DNA of 64,000 nt from positions 1 through 64,000 of the forward strand of contig NZ_JAYKGJ010000004.1 of the NCBI RefSeq assembly GCF_036860695.1, read 5' to 3'. This stretch comes from Rosettibacter firmus. Its GTDB lineage: Bacteria; Bacteroidota; Ignavibacteria; Ignavibacteriales; Melioribacteraceae. The position numbers and the translations under genes were made by a program. A model generated the notes under the pieces. It had not been told where the DNA came from. It saw only the letters and a program-made list of their open reading frames with translations, and searched no databases. Below are positions 27,380-37,800 of the stretch, in pieces. The number at the start of each line of letters is the position of its first letter. Position 1 is the first letter of the stretch.

Positions 27380-28645
27380 ATGATTGAAGTAAAAAGAGAA
27401 GAAAGAGAAAGAGCAATATTAATTGCTTTATCGACAGGAGCTTATACAGAAGAACAAGTAGAAGAACATCTTGACGAATTAGAATTACTTGCCGACACAG
27501 CTGGTGCCGACACAATATTCAAAATAACACAAGAAAAATCGAAACCAGATCCTGCATATTTCATAGGAAGAGGGAAAGCAGAAGAAATTGCTCAACTAAT
27601 ACAGGTTAATGATATTCAACTAATAATTTTTGATGATGACTTAAATCCAACACAGGTACGTAACCTCGAAAAATTATTTGGAAGAAAAGTTTTAGACAGA
27701 AGTGGTTTAATTCTCGATATTTTTGCTTCGCATGCAAAAACAAAAGAAGCAAAAACACAAGTTGAATTAGCTCAGTTACAATATATGTTGCCTCGATTAA
27801 CAAGGGCATGGACTCACCTCTCCAAACAGTACGGTGGAATCGGTACAAAAGGTCCAGGCGAAAAACAAATTGAAACCGATAGAAGAATAATCAGAACAAG
27901 AATAAGTAAATTAAAAGAATATCTTAAAAAAATTGAGTCTCAACAGGAAACCAAAAGTTCATCTCATAAAAAGTTTGTAACAGCAGCACTTGTAGGTTAC
28001 ACCAATGCAGGTAAATCAACTTTATTGAATAGATTAACAAATGCAAATGTGCTTGCAGAAAATAAACTTTTTGCTACTCTTGATTCAACAACACGTGCCT
28101 GCGAACTGGAGAAAAACAAAAAAATTCTTCTTAGTGATACTGTTGGATTTATACGAAAATTACCACATCATTTAATTGCTTCTTTTAAAAGTACATTGAA
28201 TGTTGTTAGAGATGCAGATATTATTCTTCATGTAATTGATATTACCAATCCATATTTCGAAGAACATATAAAAGTTGTAGAAAATACTTTAGAACAACTT
28301 GGTTGCGAAAAGAAGATTCAAATAAAAATATTTAATAAAATTGATTTACTAAAAGAAAAAAGCATACTCAATACAATTAATCAGAGATTTCCAAATAGTT
28401 TATTCATATCAGCTGAAAGGGGAATCGGGATTACAAATTTAAAAGATTTGCTACTCGATTACTATGAAGCAAATTTTAATGAATACCAGCTCAAGTTAAA
28501 ACATAATCAATCAAAAAATATTTCAATTATTTATGAACTTGCTGAAGTTTATGATACCATTTATAAAGATGATTATATATTACTTAAATATCGAGCCAGC
28601 AAACCAATTCAAAATAAAATAATAAAATTGGTTAATCACAATTAA
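27380..28645 (+). CDS. hflX: Ribosome-associated GTPase HflX
   Basis: A 421-residue cytosolic GTPase that splits stalled or hibernating ribosomes. The N-terminal HflX domain contains PDPAYFIGRGKAEEIAQL and FDDDLNPTQVRNLEK; a conserved glycine-rich linker GGIGTKGPGEKQIETDRR follows. The G domain has GYTNAGKSTLLNRL (P loop, about 208-221), the switch region FATLDSTTR, DTVGFIRKLPHHL and NKIDLL (G4). Length and motif order are typical. It is 56 bp after the BatA-like gene on the same strand. Confidence 0.97.
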   Translation: MIEVKREERERAILIALSTGAYTEEQVEEHLDELELLADTAGADTIFKITQEKSKPDPAYFIGRGKAEEIAQLIQVNDIQLIIFDDDLNPTQVRNLEKLFGRKVLDRSGLILDIFASHAKTKEAKTQVELAQLQYMLPRLTRAWTHLSKQYGGIGTKGPGEKQIETDRRIIRTRISKLKEYLKKIESQQETKSSSHKKFVTAALVGYTNAGKSTLLNRLTNANVLAENKLFATLDSTTRACELEKNKKILLSDTVGFIRKLPHHLIASFKSTLNVVRDADIILHVIDITNPYFEEHIKVVENTLEQLGCEKKIQIKIFNKIDLLKEKSILNTINQRFPNSLFISAERGIGITNLKDLLLDYYEANFNEYQLKLKHNQSKNISIIYELAEVYDTIYKDDYILLKYRASKPIQNKIIKLVNHN

Positions 28646-28744
28646 ATTATAATTTATGCTTTTTTGCCCTCAAATAAATTCTCACATCACTTCATTTTTA
28701 ATGTTCCTTCAGATATTAAAATCAAAAATTAATTTAGGTATTAT

Positions 28745-30304
28745 ATGAAACTAATAATAGATGGCAAATCACTTACATTGAACAGTATAGAAAATTTCCT
28801 TTTAAATAATATCAATATTGAATTATCAAAAGAAGCAAAAAAGAAAATAATAAAAACAAGCAAATTAATAGATGAATGGGTTAAAGATGGCAAAGTTATT
28901 TATGGAGTAACAACTGGATTTGGTGCTTTCTCAAATGTTCGAATTAATAATAGAGATATTGAAAAGCTACAGGAAAATTTAATTGTAAGTCATACTTCGG
29001 GAGTTGGTGAATATTTGCCACCGCATATTGTAAAACTAATGATGTTATTAAGAGTTAATGCTCTTGCAAGTGGATACTCAGGGATAAAAATTAATACGCT
29101 GCAATTACTTATTGATATGATAAACAATAATATTATTCCAATTATTCCTTCACAAGGATCAGTTGGTTCAAGTGGCGATCTTGCCCCACTTGCTCACCTT
29201 GTATCAGCTATGATTGGGAAAGGAAAAGTTCAATTACTTAAAAATGTTTTAAATAATGAATTCATTGACAGGAGAAAAATTATTTCATCTAAAACTGCAT
29301 TTAAAAAATTTGGACTTCGACCGATTCGATTAGCTGCTAAAGAAGGATTAGCATTAATAAATGGCACTCAGATGATGACAGCTTACGGAGCTTATATTTG
29401 TATTGAAGCTCATAAACTTAAAAAACTTGCTGATATTGCTGCTGCTTTATCTCACGAAGCATTGCGTGCAACCGATTCTGCTTTCGATTTAAGATTGCAT
29501 AAGTTAAGACCTTATAAAGGCCAAATAAATGTTGCACAAAATTTAAATGCCTTATTAAAAAATAGTGAAATAAGAAAATCTCATAAAGATAACGATCCAA
29601 GAGTTCAGGATGCATATTCTCTAAGATGTATTCCACAAATTCATGGTGCTGTGAGAGATGCAATTGATTTTATAAGTTCACAAATTGAAATAGAAATAAA
29701 CTCAGTTAATGATAATCCGATTATCTTTCCTGAAGAAAAAGAATATATAAGTGGTGGAAATTTTCATGGTGAACCTATTGCAATACCACTCGATTTTATG
29801 GCAATTGCTCTTTCAGAATTAGCAAGTATTTCTGAGAGAAGGATTGATAGATTAGTAAATGGTTCATCAGAAAAATTACCAAAATTTCTTGCACATATTG
29901 AGGGATTAAATTCAGGCTACATGATGCTTCAATATACTGCGGCAGCATTGGTTTCAGAGAACAAAGTTCTTTCACATCCAGCAAGTGTGGATTCAATTCC
30001 AACATCTGCTAATAAAGAAGATATTAATTCAATGGGCTCAATATCTGCAAGGAAATGCTATCAGGTTTTAAAAAATACTCAAACTGTAATTGCCCTCGAA
30101 TTATTGACTGCTGCACAGGCACTCGAATTTCTAAAGCCTCTGAAATGTGGAATTGGAACAAATATAGCTTACAATACAATTCGAAAATTTATTCCACCAC
30201 TAAAAAATGATAGACTAATAAAAAATGATATTGATAAAATATTAGAACTGGTAAAAAGCGGAATAATTTTATCTGAAGTTGAAAAGGTGATAAGTCTTAA
30301 ATAA
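28745..30304 (+). CDS. hutH: Histidine ammonia-lyase
   Basis: A 519-residue aromatic amino-acid lyase converting histidine to urocanate and ammonia. The electrophilic MIO group forms from the tripeptide in GSVGSSGDLAPLAHL (about 139-153); here it reads Ser-Ser-Gly where HAL normally has Ala-Ser-Gly, a tolerated variation in the family signature. YGVTTGFG supplies the active-site Tyr. The Ser-His pair in LIVSHTSGVGE favours histidine over tyrosine or phenylalanine. NDNPII and EALRATDSAFD are also conserved. No hutU, hutI or hutG lies nearby, so histidine catabolism would need genes elsewhere. It is probably monocistronic. Confidence 0.93.
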   Translation: MKLIIDGKSLTLNSIENFLLNNINIELSKEAKKKIIKTSKLIDEWVKDGKVIYGVTTGFGAFSNVRINNRDIEKLQENLIVSHTSGVGEYLPPHIVKLMMLLRVNALASGYSGIKINTLQLLIDMINNNIIPIIPSQGSVGSSGDLAPLAHLVSAMIGKGKVQLLKNVLNNEFIDRRKIISSKTAFKKFGLRPIRLAAKEGLALINGTQMMTAYGAYICIEAHKLKKLADIAAALSHEALRATDSAFDLRLHKLRPYKGQINVAQNLNALLKNSEIRKSHKDNDPRVQDAYSLRCIPQIHGAVRDAIDFISSQIEIEINSVNDNPIIFPEEKEYISGGNFHGEPIAIPLDFMAIALSELASISERRIDRLVNGSSEKLPKFLAHIEGLNSGYMMLQYTAAALVSENKVLSHPASVDSIPTSANKEDINSMGSISARKCYQVLKNTQTVIALELLTAAQALEFLKPLKCGIGTNIAYNTIRKFIPPLKNDRLIKNDIDKILELVKSGIILSEVEKVISLK

Positions 30305-30382
30305 AATTTATAATTAACAATTAATTTTATTAATTCATAAAAAAGTATTAAATAATAAAAAGAAGTTGGAGTTAATTTAAAA

Positions 30383-30418
30383 GGCAGGGATGCTAAATAG
30401 ATTTTTGCATGCCCTGCC
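30383..30418. terminator. Bidirectional terminator between hutH and serC
   Basis: The stem GGCAGGGATGC (30383-30393) pairs with GCATGCCCTGCC (30407-30418) with a single-base bulge and a 13-nt loop. TTTT follows on the plus strand and TTTTAAA on the minus strand. It is placed between two convergent genes. Confidence 0.85.
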
Positions 30419-30426
30419 GTTTTGTA

Positions 30427-31512
30427 TTAATTATTCTTCCTAAATTCTTCCATAAATGTTACAAGTGTTTCTACACCTTTTTTAGGGAAAGCATTATAAA
30501 TTGAAGCACGAATTCCACCAACACTTCTATGACCTTTCAAACCATCAAGATCTCTTTTCTTTGCTTCTTCAATAAATTTCTTTTCCAATTCTTCGTTTGG
30601 TAATCTAAATGTTACATTCATAAGTGATCTATCTTCAGGGACAACGGTTCCTCTATAAAATCCATCACTTGAATCTATTGCATCATATAATATTTTTGCC
30701 TTTTCTACATTTCTCTTATACATTTCATCAAGACCGCCCATATTTAATAACCATTTAAATACCAGTCCAGCAATATAAATACCAAATGTTGCTGGAGTGT
30801 TATAAAGAGAATTATTTTCAACATGAACTTTATAATTCAAGTAAGTGTGAAGTTCGTCAGAAGATCTTTCCAGTAAATCTTTTCGAATAATTACAAGAGT
30901 TACACCAGCAGGTCCAATATTCTTTTGTGCTCCTGCATAAATTAATCCATACTTATTCACATCTATTTTTTTATGAAGGATGTCTGACGATGCATCACAT
31001 ACCAGAGGAACATTTCCCACTTCTGGTTCTGTTTTCCATTGAGTACCATAAATTGTATTATTCGATGTAAAGTGCACATAAGAAGCATCAGGATCTAATT
31101 TTAGTTCAGACTGTTTTGGTAAACGTGAAAAGTTTTCACTTTCAGTTGAAGCAGCTATGTTTACAGTGCCAACTCTTTTAGCTTCTTTCATCGCTTTTTT
31201 TGCCCAGGAACCTGTAATAATATAATCAGCTTTATTTTTTGGTGGCATTAAATTTAAAGGCACCATAGAGAACTGAAGTGTAGCTCCTCCCTGAAGAAAT
31301 AAAACTGCATAATTATCATTGATATCAAGAAGTTTTCTTAAATCTGCTTCTGCTTCTTTAATTATCTGTTCAAATATTTTACCGCGATGACTCATTTCCA
31401 TTACACTCATACCGGTTCCCTTATAAGAAAATAGATCCTTCTGAGCTTCGAGTAATACTTCTTCTGGTAACACAGCTGGACCAGCACTAAAGTTATAAAT
31501 TCTTTTTTCCAT
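30427..31512 (-). CDS. serC: Phosphoserine aminotransferase
   Basis: A 361-residue PLP enzyme of serine (and pyridoxal phosphate) synthesis, converting 3-phosphohydroxypyruvate and glutamate to phosphoserine. The start motif is YNFSAGPAVLPEEVLLEAQ; LFLQGGATLQFSMVPLNL binds cofactor phosphate; GLIYAGAQKNIGPAGVT (about 190-206) contains the Schiff-base lysine; GHRSVGGIRASIYNAFP closes the active site. Normal length. AGAGGAATAAT precedes the ATG. It lies directly downstream of a DUF1015 gene, an association frequent in Bacteroidetes and relatives. Confidence 0.98.
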   Translation of the reverse strand: MEKRIYNFSAGPAVLPEEVLLEAQKDLFSYKGTGMSVMEMSHRGKIFEQIIKEAEADLRKLLDINDNYAVLFLQGGATLQFSMVPLNLMPPKNKADYIITGSWAKKAMKEAKRVGTVNIAASTESENFSRLPKQSELKLDPDASYVHFTSNNTIYGTQWKTEPEVGNVPLVCDASSDILHKKIDVNKYGLIYAGAQKNIGPAGVTLVIIRKDLLERSSDELHTYLNYKVHVENNSLYNTPATFGIYIAGLVFKWLLNMGGLDEMYKRNVEKAKILYDAIDSSDGFYRGTVVPEDRSLMNVTFRLPNEELEKKFIEEAKKRDLDGLKGHRSVGGIRASIYNAFPKKGVETLVTFMEEFRKNN

Positions 31513-31548
31513 ATTATTCCTCTTTTATTTATTGTATCATAATAATTT

Positions 31549-32781
31549 TTATATTAAATGAATTAACAAACCATCTCTCAGTTTTGGTTCAAACCATGTT
31601 GATTTTGGTGGCATAATTTCATCAGCATCAGAAAGATTCATTAAATCATCCACTGTTACTGGATACAATGAAAATGCAACTTCGGCATTTCCATTATTTA
31701 CATGTCTTTCTAATTCTTCTGTCCCTCTAATACCTCCAATAAAATCGATGTTTTTATCTGTACGTGGATCTTCAATACCGAGAACAGGATTTAATAAATA
31801 ATTCTGTAAAATACTAACATCAAGATTATCTGTAACTTTATTTGTTGTTTTTATATTACTATTTGCTTTCAACAAATACCATTTTTTATTTAAGTACATA
31901 CAAAAAGTTTTAGGTTCTACTGGTTCTTTCTGATTGGTTTCTGTAATTGTAAAGTTATGTTTAATCTTACTTAAAAAATCATCTTTATTCATATTTAATT
32001 TATGAATTATTCTATTATATGGCATTATTCTCAATTGATTTGCCGGGAAAAGAACGGCAAGAAAATAATTATATTCTTCATCACCAGTGTGATGTGGATT
32101 TTGAGCTTTTTTAATTTTTTGAACCCGGCTTGCACTTGCAGCACGATGATGTCCATCAGCTATATAAAGATTTTTAACCTTTGATATTTCTTCAATGATT
32201 ACTTCACTTATATCATCTGTTAAAATCCATATTGTGTGCCTTATGCCATCTATAGCAGTAAAATCATAAATTGGATTTGATTTACTTATAAAGTTATTTA
32301 CAATATTATCTATATTTGGAACAGGACGATAAGTTAAAAATACAGGTCCGGTTTGTGCCTCAGTAAAAAGAATATGATTTGTTCTATCATCTTCTTTATC
32401 TTTTCTGGTTTTTTCATGCTTTTTAATAACATTATTATCATAATCTTCAACTGAAAAAGTAGCTGCAAGACCTACCTGAGAGTGATTCCCCATAATTAAA
32501 CGATAAACATAGATACATGGTTTTTCTTCAACAATTAAAGGGGCTTCATTTTTTAATCGTTCTAAATTTTCTTTTGCTTTTTTATATACATCTTCAGAAT
32601 AAACATTTTCGACTTCTGGCATTTCTATTTCTGCACGTGTAACTCTAAGGAAACTCAAAGGATTCCCTTTAGCTAAATTTGATGCTTCTTCTCTGCTTAC
32701 AACATCATAAGGAACACTTGCTACAAGATGAGCTACTTTTTCGTTTGGTCTTAATGCTTTAAAGGGACGAATAATTGCCAT
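31549..32781 (-). CDS. DUF1015 family protein
   Basis: A 410-residue cytosolic protein beginning MAIIRPFKALRPNEK and containing VPYDVVSREEA, NHILFTEAQTGPVFLTY and the strongly conserved YIADGHHRAASA motif with DRTNHI upstream. These are DUF1015 hallmarks. The His/Asp cluster suggests a metal- or nucleotide-dependent enzyme, but no function is established. The start at 32781 follows a GGAG site; an upstream in-frame start (32814) lacks one. It is paired with serC, so a link to serine metabolism is plausible (inference). Confidence 0.93.
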   Translation of the reverse strand: MAIIRPFKALRPNEKVAHLVASVPYDVVSREEASNLAKGNPLSFLRVTRAEIEMPEVENVYSEDVYKKAKENLERLKNEAPLIVEEKPCIYVYRLIMGNHSQVGLAATFSVEDYDNNVIKKHEKTRKDKEDDRTNHILFTEAQTGPVFLTYRPVPNIDNIVNNFISKSNPIYDFTAIDGIRHTIWILTDDISEVIIEEISKVKNLYIADGHHRAASASRVQKIKKAQNPHHTGDEEYNYFLAVLFPANQLRIMPYNRIIHKLNMNKDDFLSKIKHNFTITETNQKEPVEPKTFCMYLNKKWYLLKANSNIKTTNKVTDNLDVSILQNYLLNPVLGIEDPRTDKNIDFIGGIRGTEELERHVNNGNAEVAFSLYPVTVDDLMNLSDADEIMPPKSTWFEPKLRDGLLIHLI

Positions 32782-32908
32782 ATTAACTCCAAAAAGGTAA
32801 ATTTTAAAATGCAAAATAGCATATAAAGGTATTATTGTAAAACAGAAAAGAAATATTTAAGGAATATTTTATAATTATAAATTATTATTAATATTTATAC
32901 ATATTTAA

Positions 32909-33364
32909 TCAGGTATGATTTTGTGATATAGTTAAGCCCAACTTTTTCAACAAACTACCCATAATTTTTTGTTCTTCCTGTGTAAGAACCGACATTAATT
33001 GAGTAATATATTCAGCATGAGAGTAAAATACTTTATCAAATAATTCTTTCCCTTCTTTTGTTAATTGTACAATAATTGCTCGTCTATCTTCTTTACTATG
33101 AACTCTTTCTATTAAACCCATTTTTTCTACATTATCAAGAACAAGAGTCATATTACCACCAGTTACAAGCATTTTTTTACAAATCTCCCCTACCTTTAGT
33201 GGTCCAAGATGACCCAGTACTTCAATTACTGCAAATTGTGGTTGAGTTAATCCATAGGTTCTTATGTTTTCTGCAATTTTTCTATTAAAAGATGCATATG
33301 CTCTTGCTAATTTAATCCACGTATTAAGTGCAAGATCTATTTTTTTACCATATCGTTTTTTCAT
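32909..33364 (-). CDS. MarR-family transcriptional regulator
   Basis: A 151-residue winged-helix DNA-binding protein. Helices precede the recognition region KVGEICKKMLVTGGNMTLVLDNVEKMGLIER, followed by the wing HSKEDRRAIIVQLTKEGKELFDKV. That is the MarR pattern (SKEDRR). It probably represses its own promoter or neighbouring genes such as the divergent DUF2203 gene; no clear palindrome was identified in the 206 bp between them. Confidence 0.93.
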   Translation of the reverse strand: MKKRYGKKIDLALNTWIKLARAYASFNRKIAENIRTYGLTQPQFAVIEVLGHLGPLKVGEICKKMLVTGGNMTLVLDNVEKMGLIERVHSKEDRRAIIVQLTKEGKELFDKVFYSHAEYITQLMSVLTQEEQKIMGSLLKKLGLTISQNHT

Positions 33365-33570
33365 AGTTCAGACCCAATTAAAAAATAAATTTACTTAAAA
33401 TATACTAATCCAAAATAATATTAAATATCAGTGCGTGCAATTATAATACTGGCATTATTTATGAACTAATGTACCATCTTCTTTTGTTTTATAAAATGAA
33501 ATTTCTTTTAAGTTCTATTTGTGATTAATTATATTTAGTTATAAATTATTACTAAAGATTAGAGGTAATA

Positions 33571-33948
33571 TTGGAAACAAAGGTTAAATATTTTACTCCA
33601 GAAGAAGCAAAAAAATCTCTTCCTCTTGTAAAAAGAATAGTAAGAGATATTTTAAATACAGCTTATGAAATTCGGATGATAACTTATTTCAATGGTGGAA
33701 AATATGAAGGTAATTTGCAGATAGAAATTTTAAAAGAAAAAATTAATAACTACATAAAAGAACTTGAAGAAATTGGTTGTACATTTAAAGATTGGGATTT
33801 TGAAATAGGACTGGTTGATTTCCCCTCAATTATTAATGGAGAAGAAGTTTACCTTTGCTGGCGTAGTGACGAGGATGATATTAAATTTTATCATGGCATA
33901 AACGAAGGCTACACAGGTAGAAAACCCATCCCTGAAGATTACCTATAA
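33571..33948 (+). CDS. DUF2203 family protein
   Basis: A 125-residue soluble protein. FTPEEAKKSLPLVKRIVRDI at the start, an ELEEIGC(T)FKDWDFEIGLVDFPS centre and EEVYLCWRSDEDDIKFYHGINEGYTGRKPI at the end match DUF2203 along its length. Function unknown. The start codon is TTG at 33571, supported by AGAGGT eight bases before it and by the family's usual N-terminus just behind it. Confidence 0.9.
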   Translation: METKVKYFTPEEAKKSLPLVKRIVRDILNTAYEIRMITYFNGGKYEGNLQIEILKEKINNYIKELEEIGCTFKDWDFEIGLVDFPSIINGEEVYLCWRSDEDDIKFYHGINEGYTGRKPIPEDYL

Positions 33949-33969
33949 TTTCAGATTACTTCTGAAATT
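33947..33969. terminator. AT-rich hairpin, weak terminator candidate
   Basis: A perfect 9-bp inverted repeat (AATTTCAGA / TCTGAAATT) with a 5-nt loop overlaps the stop codon of the DUF2203 gene, 29 bp from the stop of the convergent OsmC gene. The stem is AT-rich and the following T run is poor, so termination is uncertain. Confidence 0.4.
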
Positions 33970-33997
33970 CTTATCAAAAAATATTTATTACAATAAA

Positions 33998-34429
33998 CTA
34001 CTCTTGAGATTCTTCAATTCTATAGGAATGAGTTATTTGAACTGCTTTTTGAAGCATTGCAGTTACACTACAATAAGTTTTTTGAGATAACTCAATTGCT
34101 CTTTCAACTGCATCTACAGGAATATTCTTACCATAAAAAACATATTCAAGATGTATTTTAGTAAAAACCTGAGGATGTGTTTCCTGTACTTCTGCAGAAA
34201 TATTCATTTGAAAACCATCTAATTTCACTTTCTTTTTTTGAAGTATAACTGCAACATCACTCCCTGTACATCCACCCAATGCAATTAACAATAATTCTTT
34301 TGGTCTTATTGCCGCATTACTACCACCAAATTGTTCTGGTCCATCCATTACTACCCAATGATTTGAATCTGTTTTACCAATAAATGTTACACCCTGTATA
34401 TGTTTTACAATTGCATTTTTAGTAGCCAT
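33998..34429 (-). CDS. OsmC-family peroxiredoxin-like protein
   Basis: A 143-residue OsmC-fold protein. Both reactive cysteines are present: ALGGCTGSDVAVIL (about Cys54) and KTYCSVTAML (about Cys119), the pair that reduces organic hydroperoxides in OsmC/Ohr proteins. The PKELLLIALGGC context is closest to the general OsmC/YhfA group, so the substrate may not be a peroxide. A GGAG site precedes the ATG. It appears monocistronic. Confidence 0.92.
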   Translation of the reverse strand: MATKNAIVKHIQGVTFIGKTDSNHWVVMDGPEQFGGSNAAIRPKELLLIALGGCTGSDVAVILQKKKVKLDGFQMNISAEVQETHPQVFTKIHLEYVFYGKNIPVDAVERAIELSQKTYCSVTAMLQKAVQITHSYRIEESQE

Positions 34430-34568
34430 TAAAATTCTCCATAACTTTATTTTTTAATTAATATGATGATAATTATCTTCTAAAGATTCAAAAAAATAAT
34501 TATCCCATGCCAGTTATATTCTTCACTGGTTCATTAATAATTCATTAACAAAATGTTTTAATAAGGAA

Positions 34569-34790
34569 CTATTTTTTAATGAGATATAAAATTAGAGAAA
34601 TTATAATGCTCAAAATTATTGATGTAACTATGGGGAAATAAAAAGTAAAATTTTTCCCTTTAATTATTATATCACCTGGTAATCTGCCAACGAATGGAAT
34701 CTTTCCCCATAGAATCATAAATAATCCTAATAAGATAATTAAAGCACCACCAAATATTAACAGTTTACCAAGTGTTTGAAATTCATTCAT
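34569..34790 (-). CDS. DUF2905 small membrane protein
   Basis: A 73-residue protein with two transmembrane helices separated by the conserved GKIPFVGRLPGDIIIKGKNFTFYFPIVTSI segment that defines DUF2905. Function unknown. It starts 17 bp after the stop of the giant fusion gene and is likely the last gene of that operon. Confidence 0.9.
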   Translation of the reverse strand: MNEFQTLGKLLIFGGALIILLGLFMILWGKIPFVGRLPGDIIIKGKNFTFYFPIVTSIILSIIISLILYLIKK

Positions 34791-34807
34791 ATTGTTGCTA
34801 TTAATTT

Positions 34808-37800
34808 TTATCCATTTTCTCCTGCAATACGAGCAATTTGTAAAAGATAAAATCTTAGTAACTCCTGATTTTTCGTGCTTAATGGTTGATCTTCAATTTT
34901 GATAATAGATTCAACTTCTTTTAGTGCACGAATTATATTAATTGGTACTTCTGTTAAACCTTGAGATATTATTGAAAGATATTCAAAAGCAGCTGTTAAA
35001 AATTGCTGCATATTATCATCAAATGATGCTTTAGTTAGTAACTTGGGAGATATTTTTATCTTCTGTGGATTAAACAATATTTCTTTTACAGGAACATTTG
35101 CCTGAAGTGAATTCAATGCTATAGCTAATTCAACAAAACTCTCTACTCTCTGGTAGATTGGCTCTTCAAGAAATTCCCATATTTTTGCTCTCCACTCTGA
35201 AATTTTTACTGGAATTAGAAGTAATCTTTCGACTTCTTTTACCCATTTAGCATCAACTTTTCCACTTATTTGACTCAATAATTTTTCAATATCTGTATTA
35301 AAAAGTTCTGGTTGTAATAATACTGCTACATCAGGTCTGAGTGTTGGTAGTAAATCAGGAATAAATTTATTTTCATCAAAAAACTCTGTAACATTCAAAC
35401 CATGTCTTCTTAACAATTCTTTCTGGAAAAAGTATAAATATTTATTGAGAGAATCCATATCTTCTCTTAAAGCAATAAGTGCACTATTACCCGCTGGAAA
35501 AGCTTTTTCGAGTTTGTTAAGATAAATTAAATCGATATCCTGATAGATTCTTAATGTATGAAGAATTTCATAAACTGGTAAATTTGGAAGAATTCTATCT
35601 GAAATTAAAGATTCAGTTTCTCCTTCTGGAAATTCTTTTTGAGAAAAATTATTTAATGCTCGGAATAATCCTGTTGTTAATTGATTAATCCCGAGTATCA
35701 TTGTTTGAGATTGATTATGAGCTATTGCTCTTAATAAACTTCCATAGCGACTTAATGGAATTGTACCAGCAATTCTTTCAAGTATTTTTTGACCAATTAA
35801 TTCTCCAGCATTTTGTCCTGGTCTTACTGTTGGTCTATCTCTTAAAGCAGGAATTGTTCTTCCAATAAAATAAGAAATAATATGAATGCCAACTACATCT
35901 TCTTCTCTACCATATAAAATTTGTCTAAAGTTCTCGGTATAAATATTAAGAAATACATCATAAATAGAATCTTTTTTCCCGATTGTTAATCTTTCTAATT
36001 CCTGTAAACCCCTTGTTTTGTATTGTAATCTGGTTTCTGAGAGTGGTTCACCAGCTCTTAAAATTTCTTCTCTATAAAATTTCTGAGTTTCTTTTACGTG
36101 ATAAATTAACTGAGCAAAATTATGTACTGGAAGATATCGTACTTTTTCTGATATATTACTTTGAAATGTTAATAAATCCTTACAGGAGTAAACACCCATT
36201 AATGGAGTCGAAGCATACTCAGTACTTCTTTTGGTTGATGCTTCAAGATATTTTGAAAATCTTTTATTAGCATCTTCAGATTCAACAAATAATGGTTTTC
36301 CTACTTCCTGTGAATAATATCCACCCTGTCTTTGCATTGGTTCACCACTTCCCATTTTCATTCTAACTTTACCTATCAAGTTGTGAGAAGCAAGCCATTT
36401 CATCAGTTCAAATTTTGCTGTTTTGTAGAGATACATACTGTTTGGTTGTCCAACCTGTTGACTTAGATCTGAACCAGCAACAAAGATTTCAGTAATAATT
36501 TCTGCAAAACGTTCGTGTGTTTCCTGATTCATTCTTCTACTTTGAAGTGAATATTCCCAGACTTTATTTAAATAATTCTCAAGATTTTTTACCGATTCCA
36601 AATCTTCAAACAATGGAACTATCCATATGTTAGGTATTTCTATATTATTATTTTCTCTAAGTATCTGTTCTCTTTTAGAATATAATTTACGATCCAGAGA
36701 TATTAATGCTTCTGGTTTTGTTGTCATACTTACCTGAATAGCCAATACCATTCCAGGATTTCCGTATCTTCCTGATATTTCATTTATTTCGTTTATATTA
36801 TGAACTGTAGTATCTATTGCAAATTGATCCTGTGCAGTTATTAATTTCTGATGAATTCTGGGAGTTACAACAAATCTCTTTAATAGATCTCGGTACATTC
36901 CAGCTTCTAAGAAGAATTCTTTATTTTTAATATTTCTTTGAATAATTGGTATTAATGAATACAAAGTTTTTCTTAATTGTTTATTCAAAGCAAAATAATG
37001 TTCGAGTGTTTCTCTTCGTCTATGACGTAGTTCTAACATTTTTCTTTCGAGACGGTCGTTATGACGCCACATTTTAGTAAGTGGATCTTCAGCAAGATGT
37101 AATTTAATTCCAAGTTTTCTTAATCCACTCATCTCGATATTAAAAGGCAGTGTTCCCCTGTATCTTTTTTCCAGTTGATGAGTAAGCAATGTGATTTGAT
37201 TTAATAGATCAGCAAACTTTTTATTGCTTTGTGGTAATTTTTTAATCTCTTCAACTAAATAGCTATCAATATTAATTGTTCTGTCAATATTTAAAATCAT
37301 TTCAAGAATTTTTGCCTGTCTTACAACATTTTCCATTAAAATAGCAGAAACAAGACTGTGTCCCTGACCCGAAGGTCTATTACTACCATCCCAATCACCC
37401 CAGAACGATAAGAACACTTCAAAAGGTGAATCTGTATGAAGAGCCATATAATTTTCTACTGCCAATAAAGAATTTAAATCAAGGATTAATTCCTGTGGTT
37501 CTTCACTCGAAATAATTGGTACATTCTGACCAAAATATTCTTTAACAATTTCACTTTTTAATTTTTCAAATAATTCTGAACTGATATTGTGATTTTTTAT
37601 TAAAGCATCAATTAATTTCTCGAATAGTTGTTCTGTTTTAATAGAATACATTTGTGTAGGATGAACAGTTCTATCATACAATCGTTTTTGAAAAGCTTCT
37701 TTTCTTCTCTGCAAATCATCCTTGTAAAATTCTCTTTCTAAAATTTCTGTTATATTTTTTCCGTCGTGTGCAAAAGAGAAATTAATAAATTCATTAATTA

